Assembly (NCBI RefSeq): GCF_000276665.1
Contig: NW_004955402.1
Span: forward strand, 3,323,161 to 3,387,160
Direction: 5' to 3'
Length of the DNA: 64,000 nucleotides
Origin: Chinchilla lanigera
Taxonomy: Eukaryota; Chordata; Mammalia; Rodentia; Chinchillidae
Position 1 is the first letter of the stretch. Each line of letters opens with the position of its first letter. Position numbers and translations under genes: made by a program. Of this stretch, positions 11,991-24,720 are shown in pieces. A model generated the notes under the pieces. That model was not told the DNA's origin, made no database searches, and worked only from the letters and a program-made list of their open reading frames with translations.

Positions 11991-13065
11991 ATAGCGAGGA
12001 TTTATTTTTGCTGCTGTAAAGACACACAGGTTGTCTAAATGAAGCAGTGCAAAAAGTGATGCTCAGCCTGGTGCTAAGCCGGCAGTGGGTTATCAGAACC
12101 AACCAGGGGACTCACACTGCATGGAATACCCCATCACCACCACCACCACTGACATCATGGGAGCTGGGGCAGCTGGGTGACTGAAGCCAATGGTAGTGGT
12201 TTATCCTCACCCCACTCCTGGTATCAAACTTACCCTAGTTAGCTGGACTGGGATGCCAGTTCTGAGGATCTGGATACTCTACTGAGAAGCACCAATGATT
12301 GTATGGCAGGTGGTATGACTGTTATCTTAGTATAGGCCAGCACATGGCTGTACAGAGAATTATACAAACACTATATATAAAATGTATATTTACATAAATG
12401 ACCAATTACAAATAACACTTCTAGAGGGATTTCTTTTAAAAGCAGAGAACTAGAGGAAAACCTAGCATAGATGCACAGGGAGAAGCTTCTGGGTGCTGTG
12501 GGAGCTGGCCAGAGAGGGACCAGAGAAGTCTCTGGGACAGTGTTCCCAGAAAGGATGAAAGCAACATGGCCCAGTGCAGAAACCCTGAAAGAGCGCCAGG
12601 CCAGGCAGTGCTGGTGGCAGCTGAAGGCTGGAGACTACAGCCCTGGAAGTAGGGCAGGGGCCGGGGAGGCAAACCACTTAGCCCACATTGGAAGAGCGGG
12701 CTGCAGTCGGCAGCGGCTGATGATTCAGGGGCAGGATGCTGCCTGTGGCTACCTGCCATGACTTGTTTAGAGCTGGAGACTTCAAGGCCGACTTCTTTTT
12801 TTAAAAATTTTAAATGATCTATTGGTTTACTAAGCTGAAGACAAGTAACACAGGAAGAATAAAGCAGAAAAGGTATAATAATTTTTTCCAGGTAACAACA
12901 ATCAGTGTTGTTTTGATGTGGCATTTCAGTTCTACTTTATAATGGGTCATTTTCTCAGCAATTTTATGACTTACCCCTGACCACTGGGCCAGAAACTTGA
13001 GAAACACTGTCTTTTACTGTTACTAGTGTGACTATTATTATGCTCTTCTCTTCTGTTCCATGGGT

Positions 13066-13180
13066 CTTTTTTTTGAGATAGGGTCTCACTATGTGTAGTC
13101 CAGGCTGGCTTAGAACTCAGCAATCTTCCTGCCTCAGCCTCCTAAGTCCTGGGATTACAAGCATGAGCCACCATACCTGT
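13066..13180 (-). mobile_element. B1 SINE, reverse orientation
   Basis: TTTTTTTTGAGATAGGGTCT.. to TGGGATTACAAGCATGAGCC: a single 7SL-derived monomer with a T-rich (A tail on minus) start. No clear target-site duplication. Confidence 0.85.
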
Positions 13181-13794
13181 ATTAGTGGCACACACTTATA
13201 TTTAATCATCTTTACAGCAATGTCAGGCAAACAGGAAGTGATCAATAAATATTTGTTGGAGGGAGGGATGGACTACTAGTTGATGTAAGCACACTTCCTC
13301 TGTCCAGCTGTGAGGAGAGGAGTAGAGGAGGGCACCATGTTCTGGGATGGTCACCACCAGGGACTGCACTGTCGACCCCAGCAATGGTGACTTAGGCAAA
13401 CAGTGTTGGATGGCACCTTCACAATCAAGAAAGCCCAGGTGCTGCTTGTCTAGAACAGGCAAACCTTCCGAGTTTGCCCTTTTGCAAGTAATAAGACACG
13501 ATGGGCTAGCGGGTCTCCAGGCCTTGCTGTTGTTTAGTTTCTGTATCCTTGGAAATAGTATTAATTCCACCAGGGTGCCGCCGTGGGCTCCATACCTCAG
13601 CGCAGTCATGTGTGGCTCAGAGCAGCTTCATGCAGGGGATGGATGGCTGGGCCCCGGGAGAGGGAGCTCATCAATCCAGCATGAGTGTCGGTGTTGTTAT
13701 GGAACATTAATGAGGTTGGGCTCAATTTAAAACCCGTCTGAGGCATTATGGATTGGTAACGTTCAGTTTCACAGGCACTGGGAATTTCTGAGAC

Positions 13795-13990
13795 ATAATC
13801 CTAGCTCTTTTGCTAATGAGTATTGTGATATGGGGACTATCATTTAACTTCCGAGTTTCGCTTTTCTGCCCTGAAAATGGGGCTATTACTGACCTACCTG
13901 ACCCAGCGTCCAGAGGATTAATGAGTTAATGCTTTGCAGAGGCCTCTAAGCTCCTTGTGTGAGGTGCTCTGTGTATCATTAGTTCCATTT
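13795..13990 (+). repeat. MIR SINE
   Basis: CTGAAAATGGGGCTATTACT, GACCTACCTGACCC and GATTAATGAGTTAATGC are the MIR core and 3' blocks in order. Confidence 0.75.
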
Positions 13991-14310
13991 GTTCCCATGC
14001 AGTCGCTGGGAAACATTAGGTGCAGGGTGTTAACTCCTTCTAAAATGTGTTTTCCTTTTCAGCATTTAACATTACCTATGTTACCCAGGTCTTAAATCTA
14101 AACATAAAACTGGGCCCACTGCAAGAGTGCACTGGCATAGCGGGGGGGTTCAGGTCATTTTTCTTGCCCTTCCTGGGAGCACAACACCAGTTCTCACAGC
14201 GGGAGGAAGCAGTAAGTGCACCTGAGCTTCTCCCCGTGTGAGCTGGCGGCCAGCCTCGACAGAGGCGAACAGGAAGTTCTCCCCAGCACCATCGCCCCCC
14301 CCACACTTAC

Positions 14311-14398
14311 ACGCAATGATGTTCCCGTATCTGTTCTTCATTCTGTTCTCATCTTTCTTCGCGGAGTCCCACGGTGCAGACTGTCCTTCGAAGAAGCT
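14311..14398 (-). CDS. PTPRK: PTPRK coding exon, D1 phosphatase domain with KNRY motif (88 nt)
   Basis: Minus-strand acceptor (..ctttccttccag type, here ctctccttccag) and GTAAGT donor. It encodes 29 codons plus one base: [15 protein letters not shown], then [14 protein letters not shown], ending with the T of a split Tyr codon. It contains the NxxKNRY signature (N-R-M-K-N-R-Y), one of the most conserved PTP-domain motifs; its Tyr belongs to the phosphotyrosine-recognition region. The first residues continue KEEYE from the exon 42 kb upstream (KEEYE-SFFEG), and the terminal T pairs with AT of the next exon to give Tyr (IIA-Y-DHSRV). These joins fix both boundaries. D1 is the catalytically active domain in this class; its Cys-containing loop lies in exons outside the window. 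Confidence 0.97.
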
Positions 14399-14995
14399 CT
14401 GGAAGGAGAGGAAGTGACAGTACGCATTATGATTCAGTGGGGTACACAGAGTGATCCTACTTGGAAGGGGTCGTTGGAGAAAATGGAATGGGGTCAAACA
14501 GGAAAGACACAGGAGCTATGTCAGTGAGCATCAGACAACTGCACCCCTGAGGTACTGCAGGTAGCTTTTCCTTGACTTTCTCTCAGTGAACAGCAGGTTC
14601 ACAGAAGGGCAGAGGGTGAAGCCATGATTTATTTGTACAATCCAGTCAAAAGTCCCATGTTCATGCCTATCCCACTTGAATATTTAGTATAGAAAAATGA
14701 ACACTTTTCTCATTATATTACCATTTTATAATATTCCTGCAAGACGTACAGAGATGAACAGTTTTCTCCTTAGTCGCTAACTGAAAGATGGTTCTTTTTG
14801 GTTAAAATGATGAAAATAAGCTAAGACCTTACAATTCCAAGGCTAAAGTCCTGTCATATACAGCACCAGAGGTTTGTTTCTCTGTTTTTAAGGGCATTTA
14901 GATGTCTATTTATTTAAGGATTTAACATTATTCTGCACAGGGTTTTTAATCTTTATGTTATTGGATATATATTTTTTCATGTTCAAATTACTATG

Positions 14996-15396
14996 TGTTA
15001 TGGTTGAAACATTGTGTCAACTTGGGGAGTCTAGAGGTTTGGCTAAGTGACTCAGCAGGAAGCCAGGATACTTACTTTGTATACATCCTGAGCCTGTGGA
15101 AGAGGAGGGCATGGAGATTATGTGAGAGCTACACGCCCCTTAGGTGGGGGTAGCCTGTTTACAAAGTAAGGCAGGGAAAAAGAAGCTGCTCGCTGGGATT
15201 CCTCCCGTTTGCTCTGGCTGTTTGCTGTTCAGCTGCCATTCTCCCCTTTGTTCTTGTTGCTTTGCTATCTTCTGCCTTGAAGCCAGCCAAGTATGGACTG
15301 AAACCTCCACAAACCATAAGCTAAATAAACCTCTCCTTCCTTCATTTTGGGCGTTGGGTATTTTGTCTCAGCAACAAGAGAAAAGTAACCAAGACA
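14996..15396 (+). mobile_element. Solo MaLR LTR
   Basis: Begins TGTTATGGTTGAAACATTGT and ends AGTAACCAAGACA, with AAGCTAAATAAACCTCTCC before GGTATTTTGTCTCAGCAACA. Flanks CTATG / CTAGG look like a slightly decayed 5-bp target-site duplication. Confidence 0.85.
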
Positions 15397-15576
15397 CTAG
15401 GATAAAAATATCCTCTGCTATCAGTGGACAGGTGAAAAAAATTCTGTGACTTTTATTTCCACTTTAGTCCATTGCCAGTCTTCCTTTTTGGAGGTGGTTA
15501 CAGGAAGCAGAAAGACAATTTAGTCAAACTGATGTCTTCAGAGCCTCCTAGCAGCAATTTAATAATTAGTTATCAA

Positions 15577-15592
15577 ATGAATGAATGAATGC
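15577..15592 (+). repeat. Short (ATGA)n repeat
   Basis: AATGAATGAATGAATG, four units. Confidence 0.9.
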
Positions 15593-18500
15593 ACTGTTTG
15601 GTTACAATATGTTTAGGTTTTGATGTCAAAACAGAGCTTCATTTCCCCAGCTGGGTGCATGAGGGTTATAGGACAGGAGATCCTGCCTGTGCCCACCCAC
15701 TGTCTCTGTAATCATGAAGTGGCTGGCTACTCTCAAGGCAGAGAGGTTTGTTTGGCTCACGGTTTTGGAAGCTGAAAATCCCAGGTCAAGCACCTGTTTG
15801 GTGAGGGCTGGGGAGGTCTGACCGGGATGGCAATGTGGCCAAGAATCCCTTCTGCCACGCCTGGTAACATCCATGCCTTTTCACCCCGCCAGGTGCGATG
15901 CTGCTACTCCTGAGTCAGCTCCCAGCAGACAGCTGCAGCCCAGCTCCACGCGCCCTTGGGCTTCAGATGGTCCCCAGCGCAACCCTGCCACCAAAGAGTG
16001 GGGGCTGACTCTGCTTTGTGACATACGAGGTGAAGGGGCAAACCTTAGAGCTGAGTTTTAAATTGACCCTCTTCATTGAATGTCCCTGAGTCATGATCAT
16101 AATAGTTCTTCTATCACATTTATCACTGTGGAAAAACACAGGGCAGCCAGGAGTAGACGGGCTCTACGTGAGCAGCTGTAGGGCAGAGCCACACTGTACA
16201 GTGCTGACTGCAGGATAAGGTGCTATGGGATGCAGGACAAACCCAAACATTTTCAGAGTACTGATAAACTAAGCCAATACTTGCAATCAATTGCTAGTTA
16301 ATTCTATATAGACCATTATATAATCTGGAGATGTATAACCACGTAATGTGTAATAAGCCACAAAACTTTCACTTCTATTCTGCTCTATGATACACATTTA
16401 AAAATAGTTTCAGGGATGTAAAAGTCAGATACTTCTGTTCTGAATAGGGTCTTTGTTACTCCATGAATGACAATTATTTTACAGTTGAGTAATAACTATT
16501 ATTTGACTCCCAATAATGTAATTCTACTTTGAGTTTGTCATGATTTAATTACCAATTTCAGTTCCCCCTGCCTTTTCCACCCATCTCAAAAGTTCTCAGA
16601 TTTGTTTTTCTTTTTGATAGGAAGACAGAAGAAGATAACTGACTCTGGGGGAAACTTCGGAGTCTCCCAATAGATCCACTCCTGGGGGAAGCGCTCCAAG
16701 CCACCTGAATCCCTTCTGACTCCTGACAGATCTGGGGGGCAGTCCCCCCATGCAGTCACTGCTCACACCACAGCAGTGTTGCAAGACTTTCCTGAGACCT
16801 TAACATTTAGACATGGTTCTTGTAATTTCATTGTTGTCACTTACCTAGTGACTAAGAAACAGACATGGACCAACAATACACAACAGTGGCATTCCATGTG
16901 GGCACTACTGTTTCCAGAATGTTCTCTCCAGGATGGGGACACACACTGACCATCTCCACGTGTGGGGGGGTGGTGAGCATCAGCCCATCATGCGAACCTA
17001 TTCTAAGGGGCACAGGTGGGCACAGAGGGAGACCCTATCTGCTCTATGGCAGTGGGGCATGGGCTGGAGATTGGCTCAGCGGGTTGTGACTCCTCCCTAT
17101 TCACCATTCCTTCCCAACTGTCTTGCTCCAGTAGTGACTTCTAAGGGGAAAGAGTCAAAGTCTACTGAAATCCACTCAGTCAGCAGCGCCTCCCATGCTC
17201 AACCACAAATCCTTGTTTCTCATTGAAAATTTGCAAGAGAATATCAAAGACATCAAGTCAACTTCACCTACCTGTTCATTCTTTTTATAAAGTAGAACTT
17301 TTCCTTATTTTATGTAGATATGTGCTTAGTGCAGGGAAGCAGCAACAAGAGAAGCTGGAAATCTTGCTATGAGTCTCCCACATTCCTACCCAAGAAGTAT
17401 GTGAATCAGTATAAGTGGAAACATGTATTAAAAAAAAATGAAGAGATGTTCTGAGAAAGAGATCAGATACATATGACCCCTGCAGATGACAGCTACGGCC
17501 TCCTGACTCCTGGTGGACGTGGTGATGTTGGCTTGAATTTTCTGCAGTGGTTCCGCTTCCCATTTCACAGCCAATCTCCCCATAACTACATCTGCATCAC
17601 TGAGACCATGTGTTCTAATCCGCAGCTTGGAGAATCAGTGAAATGACTATGGGGAGAAGGGAGAGGGGCGGCCAGGGCTTTCTGGACTCGAGGTGCTGGT
17701 TTTTGATTCCTTTTGTTACAGAGATTTTAAAAATTCTAGGACAGACCTGGACTTAAATGCTATGGCTTTTCTGGTAGCACAACCTTCCAAAATATCTGAA
17801 AAAAGATTTAGACTTTAGATCCCTTCCTATGCCTAAAGTAGACCAAAAGTCAATTATTTGAATTTGTAGTTATAAAGTAAAACTTTATCCATAGTTCTAC
17901 AGCCAGTAGGGTCTCAGAGAAACCACGACAGGACACATGGTTCTTTCAACTTGTGAGCCCCGGGCTGCTTTGCTGGTTTGGAAATTCTCAGTGCAAGAAC
18001 AGAAACTGGGTCATCAGTGCTGTTGAATACGCTTCATGTCTGGTCTCCTGGCACTGGTGTCTGACTGCAGGTGTAGCAGACATACTTCCTGCTTCCCTCC
18101 CTGAGAGACAGAGGGTTCTCAGACCACCCTGTCAGTTTACTTTCTGTCTGTTTGGTTTTCCTTTTGTAGATCATGTGATTGATGGGTACTCACTAATAAA
18201 CCCACCAATCAGTGAAATCTGCCTGCAGAAAATCAAGCCCTGGGGTTATCTGTAATTCTGCTATTCAGTAATTCTATGATGTCCTTTTAAATATACTTTT
18301 AGCTTTGAAATATCTTTTAATAAATTAAAATCAAAGCACATTTTGTAAGATTTTCTCCTGTGTATTTCCCTTTGGGCAGAACAAAATGCTCTTTAGTTGT
18401 CTTTTCTATCTTAAAGAGGTCAAAAGCTATGCATGTTCCCTTATAAGTACATAAATTGAACTAACAAATGCTTTGATTAGAATTCTGTGAGCTAATATTA

Positions 18501-19555
18501 TTGGGAAGAAAGTAATCACCACATAGTAATCTACACCCTATCTGGAGAAGAATGGCTGCTACCAAACTTGATGAAAGGTTTTGGGTCCTTCCACCAGTGT
18601 TGAGACAGAAAGAACTCTGCTCCCGGAGGAAGTCAGAGATTTATGAATGCAGGCCAAAGACTAGCTGCTGATGGCGCAAGGGAAACACTGCTATCTGCTC
18701 CTTAAATTTCTGTTATGTTCAAGTTTAAGTACACTCTCCACAATTCCTCCTCTGCTTCTCTCTTCATTGTTTCTGTTTGAGCAGGTTCACTAAAACCAAA
18801 TTCAACCAAAGCACAGATGACTTGGAAGAAACAACGCTCAATGACAGAGCATAGAAGCAAAGCCAAAATCATTACTGGGTGACGGAAGACTCTCCATCCA
18901 AGAAGCAACGATTTAAGGACAAGCCTGGGAGATGGATGATGCTGGCCCACAGTCCCAGCACACTTTTTATGGGAGGAATTTTGAATACAATGTGCACATT
19001 TAGGCAATATTTAGTGTTTAGGGCAAATTTTTAATATGCAGGTACAATTTAATGCACCAATGATGGATTTTTTATTATGAAAAAACACTTTATGTATTTT
19101 GGGGATTTAAGTTAATGGTCTCATTGCACCTTCTGTTAGGATTTTCATAAATATACTTATGCTTTTATTCTACTTAAAATGTAATTAAAGTGTTTCTTCC
19201 GACTACTCAGCTCATATATACCGAGAAAAGGCAGCAGACCTGGGAACCACTCTGAAAGAGTAATAAGTCTCTGAAACAATAAAAATGAAACCAGGCAAAC
19301 TCCAGTGAATACCAATGACTTCCCTGCTTTAAGATGCTGCATTCTCTATGGGGACAGAGCAGGAGGAAATTGAACATCCCGCACACTGTCATTTTTTTCT
19401 GAATAGGAAACATGTTTTTGTGATTCAATAACCTCCTCCTGCACCCCTCATACCACCATCATTTTCCACAGCATATAATTACACATCTCAGTTGCCCACC
19501 TCAAGAGAATGTTACTCTGAAATGATGCAGTCTGTTAAAAATGCCACAGAAAACT

Positions 19556-19622
19556 GAAAAAAAAAAAAAAAAAAGCCACAGCTCCCAGATATTAAGAGAG
19601 AAGAAAAAGAAGAAGAAAAAAA
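19556..19622 (+). repeat. Poly(A) and (GAA)n-rich tract
   Basis: About 18 consecutive A, then an AGAAGAAAAAGAAGAAGAAA region. No obvious SINE body is attached. Confidence 0.85.
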
Positions 19623-20553
19623 ATCCTATTCCACAGAAAAGCTGACAGAAAGAAAGGGATGCAGGTCAAGGCTGTATGTAATGTACAGTGTGTTTCCAGG
19701 CAATACAGGGTCAAATGCTTTAGAAGCTTCTAAAATCGAATTTTTCCTCCCTTTGTCTTATGAATAAAATTGTGCATGTAAAATGACTAAAATCATCATC
19801 CTGAAAGAGGGAAGATGAACTCACTGGGGCATACAGGGTCTCTGAACTTTCTCTGTTTCTGCCCACACTTCTGTCCTTCCAAGCGTTGCACTTTATTAGG
19901 TGCATATAAACTATTTATTGCTATAGCACTAAAGCAACTGAAGACGCCTGACATAGCCTGACAGGCCACAAAGTGGAATACAGATGGGAAAGGGGTCCCA
20001 AACTTCAGCCCCAGTGCTACCAGAGTGGTCACCAGTCACTGTCATTCTCCAAGGTCCTAGACAAAGGCCACCAAGGGAAAATGTGACACTTTCAGGGCCA
20101 AAGAGGTGGGGACTGAGTGTAAACAAGAATCTAGACACACAAACTGTGTTATTCCTAAATAAACTGAAATCTACATGTGAGCCCTCATGGGTCCTCTCAA
20201 AGTTGCTAATTTCATGGCACTTGAATGACCAATTCTTGTGGACCTCATCCAATCTGCAGTTTTGCAGCTTTTCTATCCTGCAGGACCCGGGAGGGTGATG
20301 ATCTTAGCAATCTTCATCCTGTGACAGGCTTTCTTCACCTCACACCCTTATCTTCTGACACAGAATGGAGGTGTGCAGTTTTTAAAAATCTGTGGTGTTT
20401 GAGGTTTAGAATGTATTTCTTCTTCTCTTCACCAAAAGTCTGAATGAAGGACTTTATAAGTGACTTCATGGCAAAGCCATCCACTTTCTCTTGGTGGTGA
20501 TAGGCTCACGGTATTTTTGAAAGTCCATCAAATGAAATTCCTGCCCCTGTATC

Positions 20554-20630
20554 CCTGTACTGGAGACTGGACCCAGGGCCTGAAGCATGCTGGGCAACTG
20601 CTCTACTCCTGAGTTCACCTCAGCCCCAGA
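20554..20630 (-). mobile_element. ID SINE, old copy
   Basis: TGTACTGGAGACTGGACCCAG..GGGCCTGAAGCATGCTGGGC and CTCAGCCCCAG: reverse ID, diverged. Confidence 0.7.
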
Positions 20631-20631
20631 T

Positions 20632-20735
20632 GAGCATTTTTAATTCTGCTGCACAGATAAGGAAATTCAGGATCAAAGGTGTTAACTGGTTTCTCTAAAA
20701 GCAGGCAGATGGTAGGCAGAAGAGCAGGGCCGCCA
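20632..20735 (-). repeat. MIR SINE fragment, reverse
   Basis: CACAGATAAGGAAATTCAGG, AGGCAGATGGTAGGCAGAAG: the reverse complement of the MIR core, directly beside the ID copy. Confidence 0.55.
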
Positions 20736-21092
20736 GAAAGCAGGCTGAGCCAGGAACTTGTGACTTTGTGCCTACTGCCCTGCACCTTGCCCACACACTG
20801 TGAGGCCACCCTGGCTATGGGGCCCAAGCCACCCCACACTGCTAACTACTACTGTTTGAGAAAAGGAGGCAGTGTGGGGACACACAGCTCTGCCCAGACT
20901 TGCACATCAATCCTCCTGGAGGATGTGGGAGGATCTGCAAGGGGCTGGGGGTGGTGGACATCTCATTCTACTTCTTGTTCTTCCTCTTTACATTTGCCCA
21001 CCTTCAGAATCCCTACAGTGGTCAGCTCATGGTATAGGTGACATCCCTCAGGGTTCTTGAAGCAGAAAAACTGGAAAACCACTGATGAAATG

Positions 21093-21148
21093 GTGAGAGA
21101 GAGGGAGAGACAGACAGACAGACAGGGACAGACAGACAGAGAGAGACT
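21093..21148 (+). repeat. (GAGA)/(GACA) simple repeat
   Basis: GAGAGAGAGGGAGAGACAGA followed by repeated CAGACAGA units; pure purine/CA-type tract about 55 bp long. Confidence 0.9.
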
Positions 21149-22500
21149 GACTCTTTTGGTGGGTGATGAGGAAAAAGTGGTAGAAACAGTAACTGTGGAG
21201 CACTCACGGCCTCTAAGCACTTCGGGGATGAGGCCAGCCCTCCATGGAGTTACAGAGGCCTGCTTCAAAGGGGCTGCTTTCTACAGGACCAGAAGCATCC
21301 ATGTCAAGAGCTGGTGGTGTCCGGCTGTAGGCGCCCCTCCTTTCTGGGCTCCAGTCCTCTCCTCTGTTCCCGAGGAGGCAGCTGAGCGGGATGCCCCAGA
21401 CCCTGGGCAGTGCCAACCTCCCTGTGGCCTCAGAGCCTCCTTGCGCCCGGGCCTCTGGCTTCCTTCTCAGTGATGGGTTCTCAGCCTGGAGTTCTGGGGC
21501 ATCCCTGGCTGCCCTGCACTTGCCCCTGCGGGGGGCTCGGAACTTGGTGCTGCTGCTCACAGGAGGACGGGTACAGGGAGGCTAGATGGCAGGGGTTCAC
21601 AGAGGTGCTCAAAGCCACTGGTCTTGGTTTGCTTTCTGCAGCTGGGCCTCACCTGTCTGCTGATGACGGTGCATATCAACGAGACCAAGCTGACTTTCGA
21701 AAATTCTGGACTGTGGATCTTCCTGTCCTCCATGTGAACCCCAAGGCAGCCACAGTCATTGCTTGGGGTGTCAGCAAAGCAGTATCTACGAGCAACGTGT
21801 CATAGGAACGTGAAGAAGGGCTGCTTTGCTTCAGATCATCTGATTCTATTGCTCTGTCATTTCCGTGAGTCATGCTGGGTGTGCTGCCCACCAGGAGTGC
21901 CACTCACAATTCAGAGAGAGCGATTTCCACTTCCCCCCCATGCAGATACCTGGCTCGAGAGCTACAGTTTCCTCCACCTGTGCACCTGACTAACCTGAGG
22001 CACCCAGATTGAGATCGTCAGAGACGAGTCAGAGTGGTTCACTGGGAAGAGAGCCCCAAACAGCTGGAGAGAGATGGCAGGTTCTGCAGCAAGCCGAGGG
22101 CAGCCTGAAGAGCCATGCCCTGGGCTACCTCCTGCTGGGCTTGCTGTGGAGCCCTCCTAACTGGTCCCTTGCTGCCTTGGTTTATGCACTGTTTGAAGTG
22201 GGCTTCTGGAAACACCAGGGTGCCTGTCACGCTTCTGTCTGAAAACCTAGCTGTTTCCCTGCTAGCCACAGAGCCACCAGAGGACCCCGGACTCAGCCTG
22301 TGTGGTATGTCCTCCGTGCGGCCAGCGAAGGCTGCCAAGGAGGGGATCACGTTGAATATTCAAGCCCACACTGACAGCAGGACAGTCACTGACTGTGCCA
22401 TTTCTGTTACTGCCCCTGACCTTCCTTTGCAGATTCCCCCTCAGGGGTTCATACTTTTTCCTCGCCTGTTCTTTACTGTTTTTGGAAGCGGGGAGGGTTT

Positions 22501-22552
22501 CTGTTTCTGTGCTAGGGGTCAAGCCCAGGGTCTTGCATGGAGCTACAGCCCC
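22501..22552 (-). mobile_element. ID SINE remnant, internally deleted
   Basis: GTGCTAGGGGTCAAGCCCAG, GGTCTTGCATGGAGCTACAG, CCCC: head and tail of a reversed ID with the middle missing. Confidence 0.45.
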
Positions 22553-22953
22553 AGAAAACAAACACAGCAAGCATCCTCCTTTCCATGGGACCGCTGGAGA
22601 GCTGTGACTTCCGGTCCTCACCTCAGAAATCTGAGTACAGAGCTCCATCGATGGCAACTCAAAGTGAAGGATCCTTTTTTAGAGATGACAGGCTTGGGTA
22701 CGAAGAAGTGTAGCAGAAAATGAGAATTTTAAAATGTGATTTGTGACTCTCTTTTTGACACGTACTAATTTATAAAGTCTTTCAGCATAATTCCCAGGCT
22801 CTTCTTGTAAGACCCCAGTGAGGTGATTAAACATTGAACTTTACAACAGAGAATTGTTTTTAAAGTCTAGAAAACAAGACTAGAAGCACCTTTTCAAAGG
22901 GGTTGGTGAAAAGTAATTACAGCTGGGTTTATTCTGTCAGAAAGGCCAACATC

Positions 22954-23030
22954 TGTGTGGGTGCTGAGAGTCAAACTCAGGGCTTCGCACCCGCGAGGCA
23001 AACGCTATCGCCAAGCTACGGTCGTGCCCC
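22954..23030 (-). mobile_element. ID SINE, old copy
   Basis: GGGTGCTGAGAGTCAAACTC, GGCTTCGCACCCGCGAGGCA, GCCAAGCTACGGTCGTGCCCC: a reversed, diverged ID that keeps several CpGs. Confidence 0.7.
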
Positions 23031-24107
23031 AGTGCTGCTCCTCAAAGCAAACTTTTTCTTGAAAAGTATAATGCACGTCCTTCTGGAGGCACAGAGGCTT
23101 TTTTTCCTTGACTGGTTTTGAGCCCCAAGTCCTTTCTTCTGAGGACTGTGGATACTGTCACTTCAGCGTTTCACGAACCAAAGGGTGTTGACTCCGCCTG
23201 CACTGTGACTCTGAGCATGTCCAAGCCAGGAGCCCACAGCAGGCACACGGTAGAGCCCTGGTTCTGGGAGGGTCACCCGTCTACACAGATAGAGGGGGGC
23301 AGCCTCAGCCTGCTCATAAACCCTGAACCAACCAGCTCAGCTCTCCAACCCGAGACAGCGTCTGTGACCGCACGCGCAATGCCTTAGCCAAACGAATCTC
23401 CAGATTCATTCACCTGCAGCCCTCTTGTCTGCACTCTTTGGGCCAGGAGATGCAGGAAGCGAGAGAGGGAAAAAGAATTCCTGGAGACAAGTGACAAGGA
23501 CTGGGAGGAGTCCAGGCACCAGGTGCTCATGTTCAGGTGCTGGCGTATCACGGCCACTGTTTCCCGCAGGCTACTGCTTTCTCCCACTATTTCATGATTC
23601 GAACTTGCCTACTGTGTTTCAATGCGTTCACTTTAAAATGAGAATGGGTATCACTACAGTACCTGGAAAGTCAAGCTGACAGACATCAGGCCCGCAGAGC
23701 AGGAAAAGTAGTGCAATAACAGCAAAACAGCAGTATGCAGTTCTGACCCGTGGCCTCCTCTCCTAGGGGTCAGAGACCTGGGCCTGGTGACAGCCCCACC
23801 GAGGCTCACTGGTGAGTCCTCAGGGTTGGGGCGAAGTGGGGAGAGCCACTTGTCCCCTGTGGTCAGCATTGCCTGTTCCTACGAGTGGACAGTCCACCCC
23901 CACCAAGAACCCTGCCAGAGGTTGCGTGTCACCTAGGGATAAACTGATTCCCACTACCTCAGCTCAGCACCCCTACCAGGGGTGCAGGGAGCACTGTGGG
24001 AACAAGGACCAGGAGACTCAGGTTTAAATACACCTCTGACTGACTGGAAACCGTGTCCACCATTAGGTTGCTGCATAGTTTTCTAATATTCAGAATTTTT
24101 ATTTTCT

Positions 24108-24160
24108 GCAGGGCCTTGCTCATGCCAGGCCACGCTCTGTCAGTGCTACATCTCCAGCCC
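24108..24160 (-). mobile_element. ID SINE fragment
   Basis: GCAGGGCCTTGCTCATGCCA.., GCTACATCTCCAGCCC: partial reversed ID without its tail. Confidence 0.5.
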
Positions 24161-24537
24161 TGTTTCGTAGTTTCTGTAATTAAATCAATAAACACGTTTT
24201 CTGTATGGAAACCTGAGTGCCAGAGAGAAGAACATGGGAGCTTGTGCACAGAGATCCAGAGAATGGTGGCGGTATTCTGGGAGAACTGCACGCAGAACTT
24301 GCACAGCCTTCCTGGAAGTACACAGAGCGCTGCGGTCACAGTCCCTGGGTCCCTACCAGACTCCCGCCTTGGTAATTGGAGGAGCCGGGTCTCCACCCAC
24401 TGCCCCTAGGTGGACACAGCCTCTGGCTTGAACGCAGGAGCAGCCCCATGACAATTATAAATCAGAAGAACCCCACATCGTACATGAATTTAAACTTCAT
24501 ATTTATAAGGCCTGACCCTTTGTGTGTGGTATGTGTT

Positions 24538-24720
24538 GGGGGTACTGGGGCTTGAACCTAGGGCCTCTTCACTGAGCATTTTTTACTTTTTATTTATTTT
24601 TACTTTTTATTTTGAGACAGGATCTTGCTAAATTGCCCGGGTTGGGCACAAGTTTGCGGTCCTCCTGCCGCAGCCTCCCAGAATGCTGTGATTACAGGCA
24701 TATACTACCATGCCCAACTT
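24538..24720 (-). mobile_element. Composite ID + B1 SINE (B1-dID/MEN type)
   Basis: A reversed ID part (GGTACTGGGGCTTGAACCTA) runs straight into a T/A-rich linker and a reversed B1 part (TTTTGAGACAGGATCTTGCT.. to TGATTACAGGCATATACTAC). The dimeric layout repeats at 37358 and, truncated, at 41975. Confidence 0.85.

Larger units (their letters stand above)
1406..14310 (-). other. PTPRK intron, 12.9 kb
   Basis: Repeats itemised separately occupy much of it: ID and B1 SINEs, MIRs, two MER2-like elements, L2, and two MaLR LTRs. No convincing exon or RNA gene was found between them. Apparently unique stretches are 1410-2660, 4650-5290, 7025-8860, 10930-11560 and 11995-13060. The last contains a short (CAC)n run near 12130-12150. 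Confidence 0.7.
14399..24537 (-). other. PTPRK 42-kb intron, segment 1
   Basis: Contains a MaLR LTR at 14996, ID copies, a MIR at 20632 and purine-rich simple repeats. Poly(A) with GAA-rich sequence lies at 19556-19622. Stretches 15400-20550 and 20740-22490 look mostly single-copy and have no supported coding content. A possible reverse MaLR remnant is at about 15700-16000 (GGTTTGTTTGGCTCACGG). Confidence 0.6.

Noticed and set aside
12980..13016. MER5-type hAT end (ACTTGAGAAACACTGTC)
   Set aside because: Too short to separate from chance.
15700..16000. Additional reverse MaLR LTR
   Set aside because: Only one good phrase (GGTTTGTTTGGCTCACGG); ends and rest not recognisable, so mentioned only in the intron entry.
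22115..22723. 202-codon open frame on the plus strand
   Set aside because: Crosses an ID SINE remnant; composition and lack of motifs point to a chance frame.
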